Shown: positions 53,302 to 63,340, numbered from the stretch's first letter. The stretch: DNA of 64,000 nt from Thalassobacillus devorans MSP14 (GCF_000496835.1 NZ_KI543238.1:77984-141983), one strand, 5' to 3'. Numbers and translations: made by a program. The notes: a model not told the origin generated them from the sequence alone.

Positions 53302-53445
53302 TCATTTAAATAACTTTCGCATGATTTTTCCAGTTACTTTTCCTGCTGTTCTTCTACCAATTCTGCGGCCGATCTTACCTTTCCTGACAGCATCGACATC
53401 ATTCCAGACGCGCAACACTTTGTAGATGGTGGATTTCAAACTCAA
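53302..53445 (-). CDS. small basic protein, 47 aa
   Basis: The minus-strand ORF has a TTG start six bases after GGAGGG and reads MSLKSTIYKVLRVWNDVDAV then a Lys/Arg/Gly-rich half (KIGRRIGRRTAGKVTGKIM, ending RKLFK). Charge is strongly positive. Similar short basic proteins occur in Bacillus genomes as conserved hypotheticals, from memory. It may bind nucleic acid or the membrane; function unknown. It has its own terminator. Confidence 0.65.
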   Translation of the reverse strand: MSLKSTIYKVLRVWNDVDAVRKGKIGRRIGRRTAGKVTGKIMRKLFK

Positions 53446-53574
53446 GATAGCCCTCCTTTTTGGACAAGTTATAACGAGTAATTGGTTAATCCTATGGTAT
53501 AATTTATGGAGTTTATTGCAAAGAACTTAGCTTTTAAAAACTCCGTTAGAAACTGACGAAAAGTAGGAGAGAGA

Positions 53575-53844
53575 ATGAGATATTTTTCCACAATGAAAAT
53601 TGGCAGTAAGTCCTATTCTATAACAGGCACCTATGTCAGGGAATGTAGTACGATTAAAATTAATGGTTCTTCCTGTTCCTTACACAAAATAGGGCAGCTA
53701 TTGGAAGGAACCTCCCATCTATGGCGGTTGGAATTTGAAGGAAAAGGTTACCGGGAATCCATCCGGGGGAAATTCCAATTAGAAATAGATGACAATTTTA
53801 TCCTTGTAAAAAATTATCGTAACATCAAGCTGAAAAATGTGTGA
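53575..53844 (+). CDS. hypothetical protein, 89 aa
   Basis: ATG 53575 with AGGAGAGAG upstream. Mostly beta strands with a few charged turns (MRYFSTMKIGSKSYSITGTY, LWRLEFEGKGYRES). No signal, membrane segment or recognised motif. It is monocistronic, with a terminator directly at its stop. Confidence 0.6.
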   Translation: MRYFSTMKIGSKSYSITGTYVRECSTIKINGSSCSLHKIGQLLEGTSHLWRLEFEGKGYRESIRGKFQLEIDDNFILVKNYRNIKLKNV

Positions 53845-53870
53845 AAAAGCCTTATTTATTAGGCTTTTTT
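53844..53870 (+). terminator. intrinsic terminator
   Basis: Stem AAAAAGCCT/AGGCTTTTT with an 8-base loop and a T run. It starts at the last base of the stop codon. Confidence 0.85.
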
Positions 53871-53994
53871 GTATTTTTCCATGTACAGTCCAAAGAGCGG
53901 TGAACTTTGTCCCATGAGACAGGATATAGTATAGTTGAAATATACGGAAAATTTAATCTTTCCAGGAGTTATCGAAGGTGAGAGGAGTCGACAA

Positions 53995-54960
53995 ATGACC
54001 CAGCAACTATCCTTATACGAACCGAAAATTTCTGAAGTATTGAAAAATGTGAATAAAGTAATGGTAGGAAAAGAGGAGGTCACCCTTCTAAGCATGGTGG
54101 CCCTTTTAGCAAAAGGACATGTCCTTTTGGAAGACGTACCAGGTGTCGGAAAGACCATGATGGTGCGGACAATCGCCAAATCATTAGACTGTGAGTTTAA
54201 ACGGATTCAGTTTACCCCGGATCTGCTGCCTTCCGATGTGACTGGTGTGTCCATTTATAACCCGAAAGAAATGGAATTCCAATTCCGTCCAGGCCCGATT
54301 TTGGGGAATGTAGTCCTTGCGGATGAGATCAATCGGACCTCTCCGAAGACGCAATCCGCTTTATTGGAAGGGATGGAAGAATCCAGTATCACAGTGGAAG
54401 GTTCCCCTGTGCCATTAAAAGAGCCTTTCTTTGTCATGGCGACCCAGAACCCGATTGAGTACGAAGGAACATATCCTTTACCGGAAGCGCAATTGGATCG
54501 TTTCCTTCTTAAATTGAATATGGGGTACCCAACCGTACAGCAGGAACGGGAAATGTTGAGCCGTACATCTGGAGACCATCCATTGACCATGGTAGAAGCT
54601 GTGCTGACCAGGGATGAGTTGATTGATATTCAAAATAAAGTGAAAGATGTCTATGTGGACGATACAATTCGCAGTTACATCGTTGAACTCGTAACAGCCA
54701 CACGGGAACATGAGGGTGTCTATCTTGGAGTAAGCCCCCGTGGTTCCATTGCGTTGATGAAAGCTGCTAAAGCCTATGCATATATTCAGGACCGGGATTA
54801 CGTTATTCCGGACGATGTGAAATACTTAGCCCGGTTTGTGATGCCGCACCGGATCATCTTGACATCAGAGTCGAAGTTTGAAGGGTTTACGCCGGAAGGA
54901 ATCACCGACACCATCCTTGAAAATATTTCCATCCCTGTGCAAAGGACTAAGCATGAATGA
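53995..54960 (+). CDS. yeaC: MoxR-family AAA+ ATPase (YeaC-like)
   Basis: 321 aa from ATG 53995 with GAGAGGAG upstream; the longer frame from 53935 lacks a site. Walker A EDVPGVGKTMMV (about residue 50), Walker B NVVLADEINRTSP, sensor ATQNPIEYEGTYPLPEAQLD. MoxR ATPases act as chaperones with DUF58 proteins. It overlaps the next gene by ATGA. The order yeaC-yeaD-yebA-guaA matches B. subtilis. Confidence 0.9.
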   Translation: MTQQLSLYEPKISEVLKNVNKVMVGKEEVTLLSMVALLAKGHVLLEDVPGVGKTMMVRTIAKSLDCEFKRIQFTPDLLPSDVTGVSIYNPKEMEFQFRPGPILGNVVLADEINRTSPKTQSALLEGMEESSITVEGSPVPLKEPFFVMATQNPIEYEGTYPLPEAQLDRFLLKLNMGYPTVQQEREMLSRTSGDHPLTMVEAVLTRDELIDIQNKVKDVYVDDTIRSYIVELVTATREHEGVYLGVSPRGSIALMKAAKAYAYIQDRDYVIPDDVKYLARFVMPHRIILTSESKFEGFTPEGITDTILENISIPVQRTKHE

Positions 54961-56222
54961 AACGCTGGTTAAGGTTTACCCTTCAGCTATTGGTGATTCT
55001 GCTGCTGTTTGCAGTGGTGTTTTCCTATGCTATGTTCCAGGGAGGTTTTGTCAGCTGGTTTTTGTTTACGGCTTTCCTGCCCTTTATCCTCTATATGCTG
55101 CTGCTATTGGTGTATCCGCTTGATAATTGGGCTGCTACCCGTCATCTCTCTAAACGGATTGTCCAGGCAGGTGACTCTGTGGAGGTGGAAGTCCTGTTGA
55201 CCAGGCGGACTCCTTTCCCGCTATTTTATTGTGTGCTGGAAGAATATTTCCCTGCGTCTTTGAAAAAGCGTGATACCCATATCGACAAATTCCGTTGGAT
55301 GTCTAAGACTCAAGAATTAATGGATGAACGAGTGATGAAACGCGTGGCATTTCCGTGGTTTCAACGATCCATCCGTTATCGATATACCCTTGATCATATA
55401 CCTCGAGGCGAACATCATCTGAAATCGATCCGGATAAAAACCGGGGATTTTTTTGGTTTCATCAAAAAGGAACATGTGTTTGAATCCGCTCACATGCTGA
55501 TCGCATATCCCTACCGTCGTGATCTGCAATTCAAAGAACAGGCGTACAGCTACCAGCAGGGGGCCAGTCCATCTTTATCCCTGAGTAATAAAAACACAAA
55601 CATTGTGGCCGGGGTACGGGAATACATGCCGGGTGACCGGTTCCAGTGGATCGACTGGAAAGCGACGGCTCGTAAAGATGCTATTATGACGAAAGAATTC
55701 GAACAGGAAAAGAGTGTGGATATGCTGGTGGTTTTGGATGCCGGCAGGCGAGCGTCACAAAATATGATCGCATTTGAAGGTGCGGTGGAATTGACCGATT
55801 CATTGCTTGCTGTGCTGCAAAAGAAATCTTCCCAATTGCTGGTGAAGACGATGGCTGATCGTACTGCTACCTTTTCTTTTCAGCAGAATAAGGTCCAAAT
55901 GGAGAATATCCGGCGTCACCTTTCGACAGTCATGCCCATCGGTCAGGCTTCTTTTTCAAAGCGTTTAGCAAAGGAGCAGCACCAGCTCCCCGCGGGAGTC
56001 ATAACGATGCTGGTGACCACCACGCTCGATGACGAGCTCGTAGATGCGCTTGCCCGCATGCAGCATAAAGCTAAGCGAGTAGTTTTGTTTTTTATCAGTC
56101 CATCAACAGAAATCACTGCTCATACTCGCAAGCTGATGAAACAACTGGATCATCGGGCTGTCATCGTCAATCTATTAACCGAAGATGAGCTTAGCAGGAA
56201 GAAATTCGAGGTGAAGGTATGA
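54957..56222 (+). CDS. yeaD: DUF58 protein (YeaD-like)
   Basis: 421 aa. Two N-terminal transmembrane helices (about residues 7-48), then a beta-rich region and the DUF58 signature REYMPGDRFQWIDWKATAR (about 220-240), followed by a vWA-like fold with MLVVLDAGRRAS. It partners with the preceding MoxR ATPase, and start and stop overlap at both ends. The cellular role is not established. Confidence 0.88.
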   Translation: MKRWLRFTLQLLVILLLFAVVFSYAMFQGGFVSWFLFTAFLPFILYMLLLLVYPLDNWAATRHLSKRIVQAGDSVEVEVLLTRRTPFPLFYCVLEEYFPASLKKRDTHIDKFRWMSKTQELMDERVMKRVAFPWFQRSIRYRYTLDHIPRGEHHLKSIRIKTGDFFGFIKKEHVFESAHMLIAYPYRRDLQFKEQAYSYQQGASPSLSLSNKNTNIVAGVREYMPGDRFQWIDWKATARKDAIMTKEFEQEKSVDMLVVLDAGRRASQNMIAFEGAVELTDSLLAVLQKKSSQLLVKTMADRTATFSFQQNKVQMENIRRHLSTVMPIGQASFSKRLAKEQHQLPAGVITMLVTTTLDDELVDALARMQHKAKRVVLFFISPSTEITAHTRKLMKQLDHRAVIVNLLTEDELSRKKFEVKV

Positions 56223-58432
56223 CACTCTCTCGCAGCCAACAACAATATTATTATCAACTGGTTTTGTACCTATGTGGTTTTCTGTTGTTTTGGGAATGGA
56301 TGCGCCCGTTAGAAAAAGTGACAGACACACATAACCTGACGATTTTCGTGATTTACGCAGCATTCTGTTTCTTTATTTCTTTTTTACAGGTTAATTGGTG
56401 GTTCTCCATGCCAATAAAGTTCCTGGGACTTGTGTTCATTTTAGATGGATTGTTTCTTTACGAAGGGTTGTTCAGTAAAGAATGGTTCATCATTGTTTAT
56501 CAGCAGTTCGCTTATAACTTCGAAGTGATACTGGCTCAGTCATGGGGGGAGATGACAGGGTTTTTCAGAAGCTTTTTGTTTCTGGTTCTGCTTTGGCTGA
56601 TGAGTTACCTGTTATATTTCTGGTTTGTCGTCGCGAAACGAATCTTCCTTTTCGTGCTGATGACCTTCATCGTCATTACGGTAATGGATACATTCACTGA
56701 ATATAACGGTCAATGGGCGATAGTACGGACATTTTTAATTGCGCTTGTCGCCCTTGGAGTATCCAGTTTCTTTAAAGAAATGGAAAAAGAACAAATCACC
56801 TTGCTCGGGATGAACCGGTTGCGACGTTGGGTTATACCGATGACAGGCCTTATTTTATTATCAACGGTCGTGGGTTATGCCGTTCCGAAACCGGGGCCGC
56901 AGTGGGCTGACCCTGTTCCTTATCTGGAGAGTGCGGTCGGAGGCAGCGGTGGTACAGGCGTTGGAGGAAAAGGCATACAGAAAATAGGTTATGGAGAAGA
57001 TGATTCCGAGTTAGGCGGGGCCTTCATCCAGGATGAAACACCGGTCTTTCAGGCAGCCGCTAAACAAGAAAGGTACTGGAGGGTAGAAACAAAGAATTTT
57101 TACACCGGTAAAGGGTGGGAGAATACCCTTGAAGAAGATATCCGCCAAGTGAATGGCGGTGATCTCGGAATCAGGACATTCACGGATGAAGTGGAAACCG
57201 AAGAACAATTTACCATTGTCAACTTCACCAATGAAGCGGCGCTGAAAAAAATGGTGTACCCTTATGGGGCAGATAAAGTGATCGCATACGCGGAAGGATT
57301 TCAATTTTATGTCAACCAGCCGAAAGGGGAAGTCGAAACCCGTTTGAATGGCAATGCCGAGCAGATTCCTGGTTACCGGATGAGGATTGATGTCCCTTCA
57401 TATGAATATGACCAGTTAAGGGAAGCGGGAGAAGAGGACCCGGAGGAAATTCGTACGACCTATCTGCAGCTCCCGGATAACTTGCCGAACCGGGTCAGGA
57501 ATCTTTCCAGGCAAATCATCAAGGATGAGGATAACCGCTATGATGCGGTAAAAGCGATAGAAGATTACTTTTCTTCCAGTGGTTTTGAATACAACACCAA
57601 AGACGTAGCTGTCCCTGGAGAAAACGATGACTATGTCGATCAGTTTTTATTTGAAACGCAGAAAGGCTATTGTGATAACTTTTCCACTTCCATGGTCGTC
57701 ATGCTGCGCTCCGTCGGAATCCCGGCACGCTGGGTGAAAGGTTTTACTGGCGGGGAGCTGCAACAGTCAGATGCCGAACTTGATGACGGCGAGTCGTATA
57801 ACCTGTATCAAGTGACTAATGGGAATGCGCATTCTTGGGTGGAAGTCCATTTTCCCGGCATTGGCTGGGTTCCATTCGAACCAACGAAGGGCTTTTCAAA
57901 CCCTACCGACTTTTATGTAGATACAGAGGAGTCAGGGAATAGTACGGAGGAAGAAGATTCAGAAGACATCCCCGCTCCTGAAGTGGGAAATCCGCAACAG
58001 CAAATGGAAATAGAGGAAAACTTCAATGAAGGAAAAAGCGGAGCTGGAACTGCCCGGAACGGCGGTAACTTCTGGAAGTATGCTCTTATAGCACTGGCAG
58101 TAGCAGGAATGGCGATTGCTTTATATATCACAAGGTTCCGCTGGATGTCCGCCTATATGAGACGAAAATATAAACATATGGGAGATGCAGAGACTTATCA
58201 AAAAGCTTATCAATATCTATTGAAAGTCCTTGCCCATAAAGGGATGAAGCGGAGGTCGGATCAGACCCTCCGTGAATATGCCCGGGATGTTGACATGCGT
58301 TTACAGATGAATGATATGAAGATATTGACTTACCATTATGAACGGATACTTTATCGCAATGAGCAACAATCCAATCAATGGGACAAGGTAACAGAATTAT
58401 GGGAAAATTTAATTAACAGGGCATTGTCTTGA
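56219..58432 (+). CDS. yebA: transglutaminase-like membrane protein (YebA/TgpA-like)
   Basis: 737 aa. About six N-terminal transmembrane helices (to residue ~225), an outer transglutaminase-core domain with catalytic Cys in KGYCDNFSTSMVVMLRSVGI (about 483), His in NAHSWVEVHFPG (about 538) and Asp/Glu region WVPFEPT, then a transmembrane helix at about 620-640 and a cytoplasmic DUF4129-like tail. The same three-gene MoxR-DUF58-TGase unit is widespread. The substrate is unknown. Confidence 0.88.
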   Translation: MTLSRSQQQYYYQLVLYLCGFLLFWEWMRPLEKVTDTHNLTIFVIYAAFCFFISFLQVNWWFSMPIKFLGLVFILDGLFLYEGLFSKEWFIIVYQQFAYNFEVILAQSWGEMTGFFRSFLFLVLLWLMSYLLYFWFVVAKRIFLFVLMTFIVITVMDTFTEYNGQWAIVRTFLIALVALGVSSFFKEMEKEQITLLGMNRLRRWVIPMTGLILLSTVVGYAVPKPGPQWADPVPYLESAVGGSGGTGVGGKGIQKIGYGEDDSELGGAFIQDETPVFQAAAKQERYWRVETKNFYTGKGWENTLEEDIRQVNGGDLGIRTFTDEVETEEQFTIVNFTNEAALKKMVYPYGADKVIAYAEGFQFYVNQPKGEVETRLNGNAEQIPGYRMRIDVPSYEYDQLREAGEEDPEEIRTTYLQLPDNLPNRVRNLSRQIIKDEDNRYDAVKAIEDYFSSSGFEYNTKDVAVPGENDDYVDQFLFETQKGYCDNFSTSMVVMLRSVGIPARWVKGFTGGELQQSDAELDDGESYNLYQVTNGNAHSWVEVHFPGIGWVPFEPTKGFSNPTDFYVDTEESGNSTEEEDSEDIPAPEVGNPQQQMEIEENFNEGKSGAGTARNGGNFWKYALIALAVAGMAIALYITRFRWMSAYMRRKYKHMGDAETYQKAYQYLLKVLAHKGMKRRSDQTLREYARDVDMRLQMNDMKILTYHYERILYRNEQQSNQWDKVTELWENLINRALS

Positions 58433-58457
58433 TTCTTACCATTCCCATTGATAGAAT
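58429..58457 (+). promoter_or_regulatory. promoter of the guaA riboswitch
   Basis: TTGATT (58429-58434), 17-bp spacer, TAGAAT (58452-58457). It begins at the yebA stop. Confidence 0.65.
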
Positions 58458-58481
58458 GAATAAAAATTACAACCAAACACA

Positions 58482-58617
58482 CCTTCATATATCCTCGATA
58501 ATAGGGTTCGAGAGTCTCTACCGGGATGCCGTAAATGTCCTGACTATGAAGGCGGATTTCCAGTGATGATTGTGGACTTCTGCCTTCCTGTGTCCAGGGG
58601 CAGAAGTCTATTTTTTT
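58482..58617 (+). promoter_or_regulatory. guanine-type purine riboswitch and terminator, guaA leader
   Basis: Aptamer 58482-58552: P1 CCTTCATA/TATGAAGG, conserved core with TCTCTACC and GTAAATGTCCTGAC. The specificity base before TATG is C (58544), which selects guanine. The terminator stem (GACTTCTGCC/GGCAGAAGTC, about 58574-58609) and T run follow. Guanine binding should end transcription before guaA. Confidence 0.9.
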
Positions 58618-58654
58618 GAGGGCTAAGCTTTATGGAGAAAAGGGAGCTGAAGAA

Positions 58655-60196
58655 ATGACGCAAATGGACGACTTTATTCTAGTACTGGATTTCGGAAGTC
58701 AATACAACCAGTTGATTACAAGACGAATCAGGGAATTTGGTATATATAGTGAGTTGCATTCCCATAAGCTGACCGCTGAGGAAGTGAAAGCGATGAATCC
58801 AAAGGGGATCATCCTTTCAGGTGGACCAAACAGTGTTTATGGAGAAAACAGTTTCCGTTGCGATGAAGAAATCTTTGAACTGGGGATCCCAGTTCTCGGC
58901 ATCTGCTACGGGATGCAACTGATGACGCATCATTTTGGAGGAAAAGTGGAGCGCGCGAACGAGCGTGAATACGGAAAAGCTGCTATTACACTGAAAGAAT
59001 CCCAGTCTGTCCTTTTCCGGGATACGCCACTGGTTCAAACTGTCTGGATGAGCCATAGTGACAAGGTGATCGAAGCTCCTCCCGGATTCACTACAGACGC
59101 TACCAGCCCTTCTTGTCCGGTAGCTGCTATCAGTGACGATGAGCGTAAAATGTATGGCGTACAGTTTCATCCGGAGGTACGGCATTCGGAATACGGAAAT
59201 AATCTCTTGAAGCAATTCGTCTTCTCTGTCTGTGATTGTGAGGGCGACTGGACGATGGAAAATTTCATTGATATGGAAGTGGAAAAGATCCGCGAACAAG
59301 TTGGTGACCAGAAGGTGCTATGTGCATTGAGCGGCGGGGTCGACTCCTCTGTCGTTGCTGCTTTGATCCATAAAGCAATCGGGGACCAGCTGACTTGTAT
59401 ATTTGTCGATCATGGACTTTTGCGCAAAGGGGAAGCAGAAAGTGTCATGCATACCTTCCGCGATGGTTTTAACATGAATGTCATCAAGGTAGAGGCGAAA
59501 GACCGGTTTATGAATAAGCTGGCAGGCGTTTCTGACCCGGAGGAAAAGCGGAAGATCATTGGCAACGAATTTATTTATGTGTTTGATGATGAAGCGGCTA
59601 AGTTAAAGGATACTCATTTCCTTGCTCAGGGCACGCTTTATACTGACATTATCGAAAGTGGTACCGAAACAGCCCAGACTATCAAATCTCACCACAATGT
59701 CGGCGGCTTGCCGGAAGATTTGCAATTTGAATTGATTGAACCGCTGAATACGCTGTTTAAAGACGAAGTTCGGGTGCTGGGATCTGAGCTGGGTGTTTCT
59801 GATGAAATCGTATGGAGGCAGCCATTCCCTGGTCCAGGGCTTGCGATTCGTGTTTTAGGAGAGATTACCGAAGAAAAGCTGAAGATTGTTCGTGAGTCCG
59901 ATGCAATTCTTCGTGAAGAAATTAGCAACGCCGGATTGGACCGGGATATCTGGCAATATTTCACGGTTCTTCCAAACTTTCGTTCTGTCGGGGTCATGGG
60001 AGATACACGGACTTATGACCATACGATCGGAATCAGGGCGGTTACTTCTATCGATGGCATGACATCCGATTGGGCTCGTATCCCGTGGGATGTTTTAGAA
60101 AAGATTTCGACCCGCTGTGTCAATGAAGTTGAGCATATCAATCGTGTCGTCTATGATATAACAAGCAAGCCGCCTGCAACAATCGAATGGGAATAA
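58655..60196 (+). CDS. guaA: GMP synthase (glutamine-hydrolysing)
   Basis: 513 aa from ATG 58655 with GGGAG upstream. N-terminal class I glutamine amidotransferase with [10 protein letters not shown] (nucleophile Cys) and [10 protein letters not shown]. The ATP pyrophosphatase loop is [12 protein letters not shown], followed by [10 protein letters not shown] and C-terminal dimer domain RPGPGLAIR-like [15 protein letters not shown]. It converts XMP to GMP. It is controlled by the guanine riboswitch upstream. Confidence 0.95.
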   Translation: MTQMDDFILVLDFGSQYNQLITRRIREFGIYSELHSHKLTAEEVKAMNPKGIILSGGPNSVYGENSFRCDEEIFELGIPVLGICYGMQLMTHHFGGKVERANEREYGKAAITLKESQSVLFRDTPLVQTVWMSHSDKVIEAPPGFTTDATSPSCPVAAISDDERKMYGVQFHPEVRHSEYGNNLLKQFVFSVCDCEGDWTMENFIDMEVEKIREQVGDQKVLCALSGGVDSSVVAALIHKAIGDQLTCIFVDHGLLRKGEAESVMHTFRDGFNMNVIKVEAKDRFMNKLAGVSDPEEKRKIIGNEFIYVFDDEAAKLKDTHFLAQGTLYTDIIESGTETAQTIKSHHNVGGLPEDLQFELIEPLNTLFKDEVRVLGSELGVSDEIVWRQPFPGPGLAIRVLGEITEEKLKIVRESDAILREEISNAGLDRDIWQYFTVLPNFRSVGVMGDTRTYDHTIGIRAVTSIDGMTSDWARIPWDVLEKISTRCVNEVEHINRVVYDITSKPPATIEWE

Positions 60197-60239
60197 CGAA
60201 CATTTCCAATATTTTAATATATAATATTCGGTTTCTGTG

Positions 60240-60268
60240 TTGACAACTGCCGGAAAGGCTCGTACGAT
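60240..60268 (+). promoter_or_regulatory. promoter of the pbuG riboswitch
   Basis: TTGACA (60240-60245), 17-bp spacer, TACGAT (60263-60268). Confidence 0.75.
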
Positions 60269-60289
60269 AAAAGAGAAATAAATAGTTAT

Positions 60290-60457
60290 ACCGTCGTATA
60301 AATTCGGGAATATGGCCCGAACGTTTCTACCAGGCTGCCGTAAATGGCCTGACTACGTTGGTGAATTGGACAAGTGGCAAAGGTGTTTTTTTTGCTGCTC
60401 GTCTAATTTCCCCACGTCAGTTCAGCATTCCTGGAGAAGTTCCGGGAGTGCTTTTTT
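60290..60457 (+). promoter_or_regulatory. guanine-type purine riboswitch and terminator, pbuG leader
   Basis: Aptamer about 60290-60362 with P1 ACCGTCGTA/TACGTTGGT, loops around GTTTCTACCAGGCTGCCG and GTAAATGGCCTGAC; specificity base C at 60353 (guanine). Terminator stem 60425-60451 (GCATTCCTGGA/TTCCGGGAGTGC) then six T. Confidence 0.88.
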
Positions 60458-60518
60458 CAATGTCTAGGAAATTATAAAATTTCTATCTACTGGTTAAATA
60501 TAGAGGGGGAGAAACACT

Positions 60519-61853
60519 ATGAAGAAGTTTTTTAGATTCGAAGAGTTCGGAACCAATTATCGGACAGAATTCATGGCTGGCATGACAACGTTTCTGGCTA
60601 TGGCTTATATTTTATTCGTCAACCCGACGACCCTGGCACTTGTCGGAATCGATGAATTGCCTGAGGGTGTGACACGCATTGATCAAGGAGCGGTATTTAC
60701 AGCTACAGCGATTGCTGCTGCTATTGGTACCTTGATTATGGGCTTGTTCGCCCGCTACCCGATTGCGTTAGCTCCGGGTATGGGATTGAACGCATTCTTT
60801 GCTTACACAGTTGTATTAGGCTATGGAATTCCATGGGAAACCGCACTTGCTGGTGTTTTGGCATCTGGACTTATTTTTATTGTTTTAACACTGACCGGCC
60901 TGCGTGAAAAAATCATCAACGCAATTCCGGCTAATCTGAAAATGGCGGTTGGGGCTGGTATCGGGCTGTTCATCGCATTCATCGGTTTTCAAAGTTCGGG
61001 AATTATCCAGGCGAATGAAGCGACATTGGTTGCACTTGGTGATTTGACCTCACCATCCGTTCTTCTCGCCATCTTTGGTATCTTCGCCTCTGTGATTTTA
61101 TTGTCACTGGGAATCAAAGGCGGGATTTTCTATGGGATGATCCTCACTGCTGTAGCGGGAATGATCTTCGGATTGATTGACCCGCCAAGTGGTGCCGGAG
61201 ATATCGTGGGCAGCGTGCCAAGTATTGCACCTACTTTTGGACAGGCCATTCTCCACTTTGGAGATATTTTCACCATAGAAATGCTGGTAGTCATATTGAC
61301 GTTCCTGTTTGTTGATTTCTTTGATACGGCCGGAACATTGGTGGCTGTTTCAACGCAAGCTGGTTTTATGAAAGATAATAAATTACCACGAGCAGGACGT
61401 GCTTTGTTCTCTGACTCTGCTGCCACAGTAGTGGGTGCAGTGGCTGGTACATCCACCACCACTTCTTATATCGAATCGACTGCTGGTGTTGGAGCCGGCG
61501 GCCGTACTGGTTTTACTTCTGTCGTAACTGCCGGGTTCTTCTTATTGGCTCTATGGTTTTCTCCTTTGTTAGGAGTAGTTACCGCGGAAGTTACAGCCCC
61601 AGCGTTGATCATCGTCGGTGTATTGATGGCATCTTCTTTGAAAAATGTCGACTGGGATCAGTTTGAAATTGCTGTCCCTGCCTTTTTCACCATCATCGCA
61701 ATGCCTCTGACGTATAGTATCGCTACCGGTATTGCGCTGGGATTCATTTTCTACCCGATTACAATGATCATGAAAGGACGGATCAAAGAAGTCCATCCGG
61801 TCATGTATCTGTTATTTGTAATCTTTATTCTTTACTTTATTTTCTTGTCGTAG
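60519..61853 (+). CDS. pbuG: hypoxanthine/guanine permease, NCS2/AzgA-type
   Basis: 444 aa with AGGGGGAG upstream. Twelve or more hydrophobic helices are visible. AzgA-like features: RTEFMAGMTTFLAMAYILFV, LAPGMGLNAFFAY, FVDFFDTAGTLVAVSTQAG and GTSTTTSYIESTAGV. It imports purine bases; the guanine riboswitch and the B. subtilis order guaA-pbuG support hypoxanthine/guanine. Confidence 0.9.
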   Translation: MKKFFRFEEFGTNYRTEFMAGMTTFLAMAYILFVNPTTLALVGIDELPEGVTRIDQGAVFTATAIAAAIGTLIMGLFARYPIALAPGMGLNAFFAYTVVLGYGIPWETALAGVLASGLIFIVLTLTGLREKIINAIPANLKMAVGAGIGLFIAFIGFQSSGIIQANEATLVALGDLTSPSVLLAIFGIFASVILLSLGIKGGIFYGMILTAVAGMIFGLIDPPSGAGDIVGSVPSIAPTFGQAILHFGDIFTIEMLVVILTFLFVDFFDTAGTLVAVSTQAGFMKDNKLPRAGRALFSDSAATVVGAVAGTSTTTSYIESTAGVGAGGRTGFTSVVTAGFFLLALWFSPLLGVVTAEVTAPALIIVGVLMASSLKNVDWDQFEIAVPAFFTIIAMPLTYSIATGIALGFIFYPITMIMKGRIKEVHPVMYLLFVIFILYFIFLS

Positions 61854-61887
61854 GAGAGCTGAGTACCAAAACTTCAAGTTAGAACGT

Positions 61888-61930
61888 CAAAATAACCAAT
61901 GCTGCACGAAAGTCAGCATTGGTTATTTTC
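61888..61930. terminator. bidirectional terminator between pbuG and hsp20
   Basis: 15-bp perfect stem AAATAACCAATGCTG (61890-61904) and CAGCATTGGTTATTT (61914-61928). A and T tracts on both sides suit convergent genes. Confidence 0.85.
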
Positions 61931-61945
61931 ACAAAAGAGATGCAC

Positions 61946-62371
61946 TTATTCGTCCTCCAAATTAGTGATTTGAATCCGGTTCTTTTGGTTGGAGTCTGAA
62001 ATTAAGCGGTGGAGCTGAACGACTAACAACCCTTGTTTGTAGGACGCGTGAATTTTATCGTCCCGAACAGGATAAGGCAGTTCGACTTTACGGTCAAAAG
62101 CTCCCTGCATGATTTCGCCTTTCAGCTGCTGGCCGCCTTTTTGGTTGATTTCGACAATTCCTCTGACTTCCAGTGTGGCATGATTTACGAAGACATCCAC
62201 TTTATTCAGGTCTTTTAAACCAGGGATATTGAAAATGCACAACAGTTCATTATCATATTGGTATAAATTCAGTTGGGGCAGCGGGGGCTTGACCAGTCCT
62301 TCAAAATCTCCCCAGAAATCATGGCCAAAAAAACGATCCAGGTTCTTTTTCCAATCATCGAATTGATTCAT
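61946..62371 (-). CDS. Hsp20/alpha-crystallin-like small heat-shock protein
   Basis: 141 aa from ATG 62371; an upstream in-frame ATG at 62425 lacks a site. The C-terminal ~90 residues form an alpha-crystallin domain: LCIFNIPGLKDLNKVDVFVN, LEVRG, GAFDRKVELPYPV and the strand YKQGLLVVQLHRL. The I-x-I tail motif is RIQITN. Like other sHsps it probably holds unfolding proteins; a spore-coat CotP-like role is possible. It lies between pbuG and yebE. Confidence 0.8.
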   Translation of the reverse strand: MNQFDDWKKNLDRFFGHDFWGDFEGLVKPPLPQLNLYQYDNELLCIFNIPGLKDLNKVDVFVNHATLEVRGIVEINQKGGQQLKGEIMQGAFDRKVELPYPVRDDKIHASYKQGLLVVQLHRLISDSNQKNRIQITNLEDE

Positions 62372-62511
62372 GGTAATCCCAGCCTCTCCCTTAAAATGTA
62401 AAAAAGATATTGTGCGAAAGATCATTCATGTTATATAGTGTATGCATATCTTTTACCTGTGTGAATACCCATGAGGTGGGACGATAAGTTAATAGGTTTG
62501 GAGGGGCTGCC

Positions 62512-63063
62512 ATGCTCGATAATGCCTTGGTCATGATCGTCATCATTCTGGTCATTAATATCGTGTACGTATCATTTTTCACTATCCGGATGATTTTGAC
62601 CTTGAAAGGACAGCGGTATTTAGCTGCTTTGATCAGTATGTTTGAAATTGTTATTTATATCCTCGGTTTAGGTTTAGTATTGGAAAATCTTGATCAGATC
62701 CAGAATGTCATCGCTTATGCAGTCGGGTATGCACTTGGTGTCATTGCCGGTATGAAAATTGAAGAAAAGCTGGCGCTCGGTTACATTACCGTTAATGTGA
62801 TTTCATCCAGTCCGGACATTGAATTTACCCGTAAGCTCCGGGATAAAGGCTACGGGGTTACCAGCTGGTTTGCGTATGGAATGGAAGGTGACCGGTTAGC
62901 CATGCAAATATTGACTCCTCGGAAATATGAACTGAAGTTGTATGAAACGATTCGTACACTTGACCCGAAAGCGTTCATTATCGCTTATGAACCGAAACAG
63001 ATCCACGGCGGTTTCTGGGTCAAACAGGTGAAGAAGGGGAGGTTAAGCAATGGCGAAAAATAA
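62512..63063 (+). CDS. yebE: UPF0316/DUF2179 membrane protein (YebE)
   Basis: 183 aa with GGAGGGG upstream. Three N-terminal hydrophobic helices (to residue ~85), then a cytoplasmic DUF2179 domain ([35 protein letters not shown]). It matches B. subtilis YebE by sequence pattern and by the following yebG and purE. Function unknown; DUF2179-like domains are thought to bind small ligands. Confidence 0.85.
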   Translation: MLDNALVMIVIILVINIVYVSFFTIRMILTLKGQRYLAALISMFEIVIYILGLGLVLENLDQIQNVIAYAVGYALGVIAGMKIEEKLALGYITVNVISSSPDIEFTRKLRDKGYGVTSWFAYGMEGDRLAMQILTPRKYELKLYETIRTLDPKAFIIAYEPKQIHGGFWVKQVKKGRLSNGEK

Positions 63064-63253
63064 GAAAATGCGTTTTGAAGTTCAGGAACACGAAACCATC
63101 GATCAATGTCTGGATCGGATGAAAAAGGAAGGCTACACACCGGTCAGAAGAGTAGAAGAGCCGATTTTTCAGGAAGTGAAGCGTGACGGCCGGAAAGACT
63201 ACGAACCGGTCGGCCGAAAAATTGTCTTCCAGGCGATAAAAAACGAACAATAA
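63050..63253 (+). CDS. yebG: NETI-motif protein (YebG)
   Basis: 67 aa, overlapping yebE by 14 bases, with GGGGAGG upstream. The motif region [20 protein letters not shown] is the NETI-type signature (His for Asn here), followed by RRVEEPIF and GRKIVFQA. It is a conserved small Bacillaceae protein of unknown function, always beside yebE and purE in known genomes. Confidence 0.85.
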   Translation: MAKNKKMRFEVQEHETIDQCLDRMKKEGYTPVRRVEEPIFQEVKRDGRKDYEPVGRKIVFQAIKNEQ

Positions 63254-63285
63254 AAATGATTGTGATTTTAAATGTTCGTTTTTTT
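63241..63285 (+). terminator. intrinsic terminator of yebG
   Basis: AAACGAACA (63241-63249, inside the yebG end) pairs with TGTTCGTTT (63273-63281), followed by a T run. Confidence 0.7.
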
Positions 63286-63288
63286 ACG

Positions 63289-63318
63289 TTGACAGCTATT
63301 CGAAGAAATTGTTATGAT
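63289..63318 (+). promoter_or_regulatory. promoter of the purE riboswitch/pur operon
   Basis: TTGACA (63289-63294), 18-bp spacer, TATGAT (63313-63318). Confidence 0.8.
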
Positions 63319-63340
63319 GAATGTAGAAATTGAATATAGC

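Noticed and set aside
58817-59299. 160-codon minus-strand frame inside guaA
   Set aside because: Shadow of guaA; no site, no motif.
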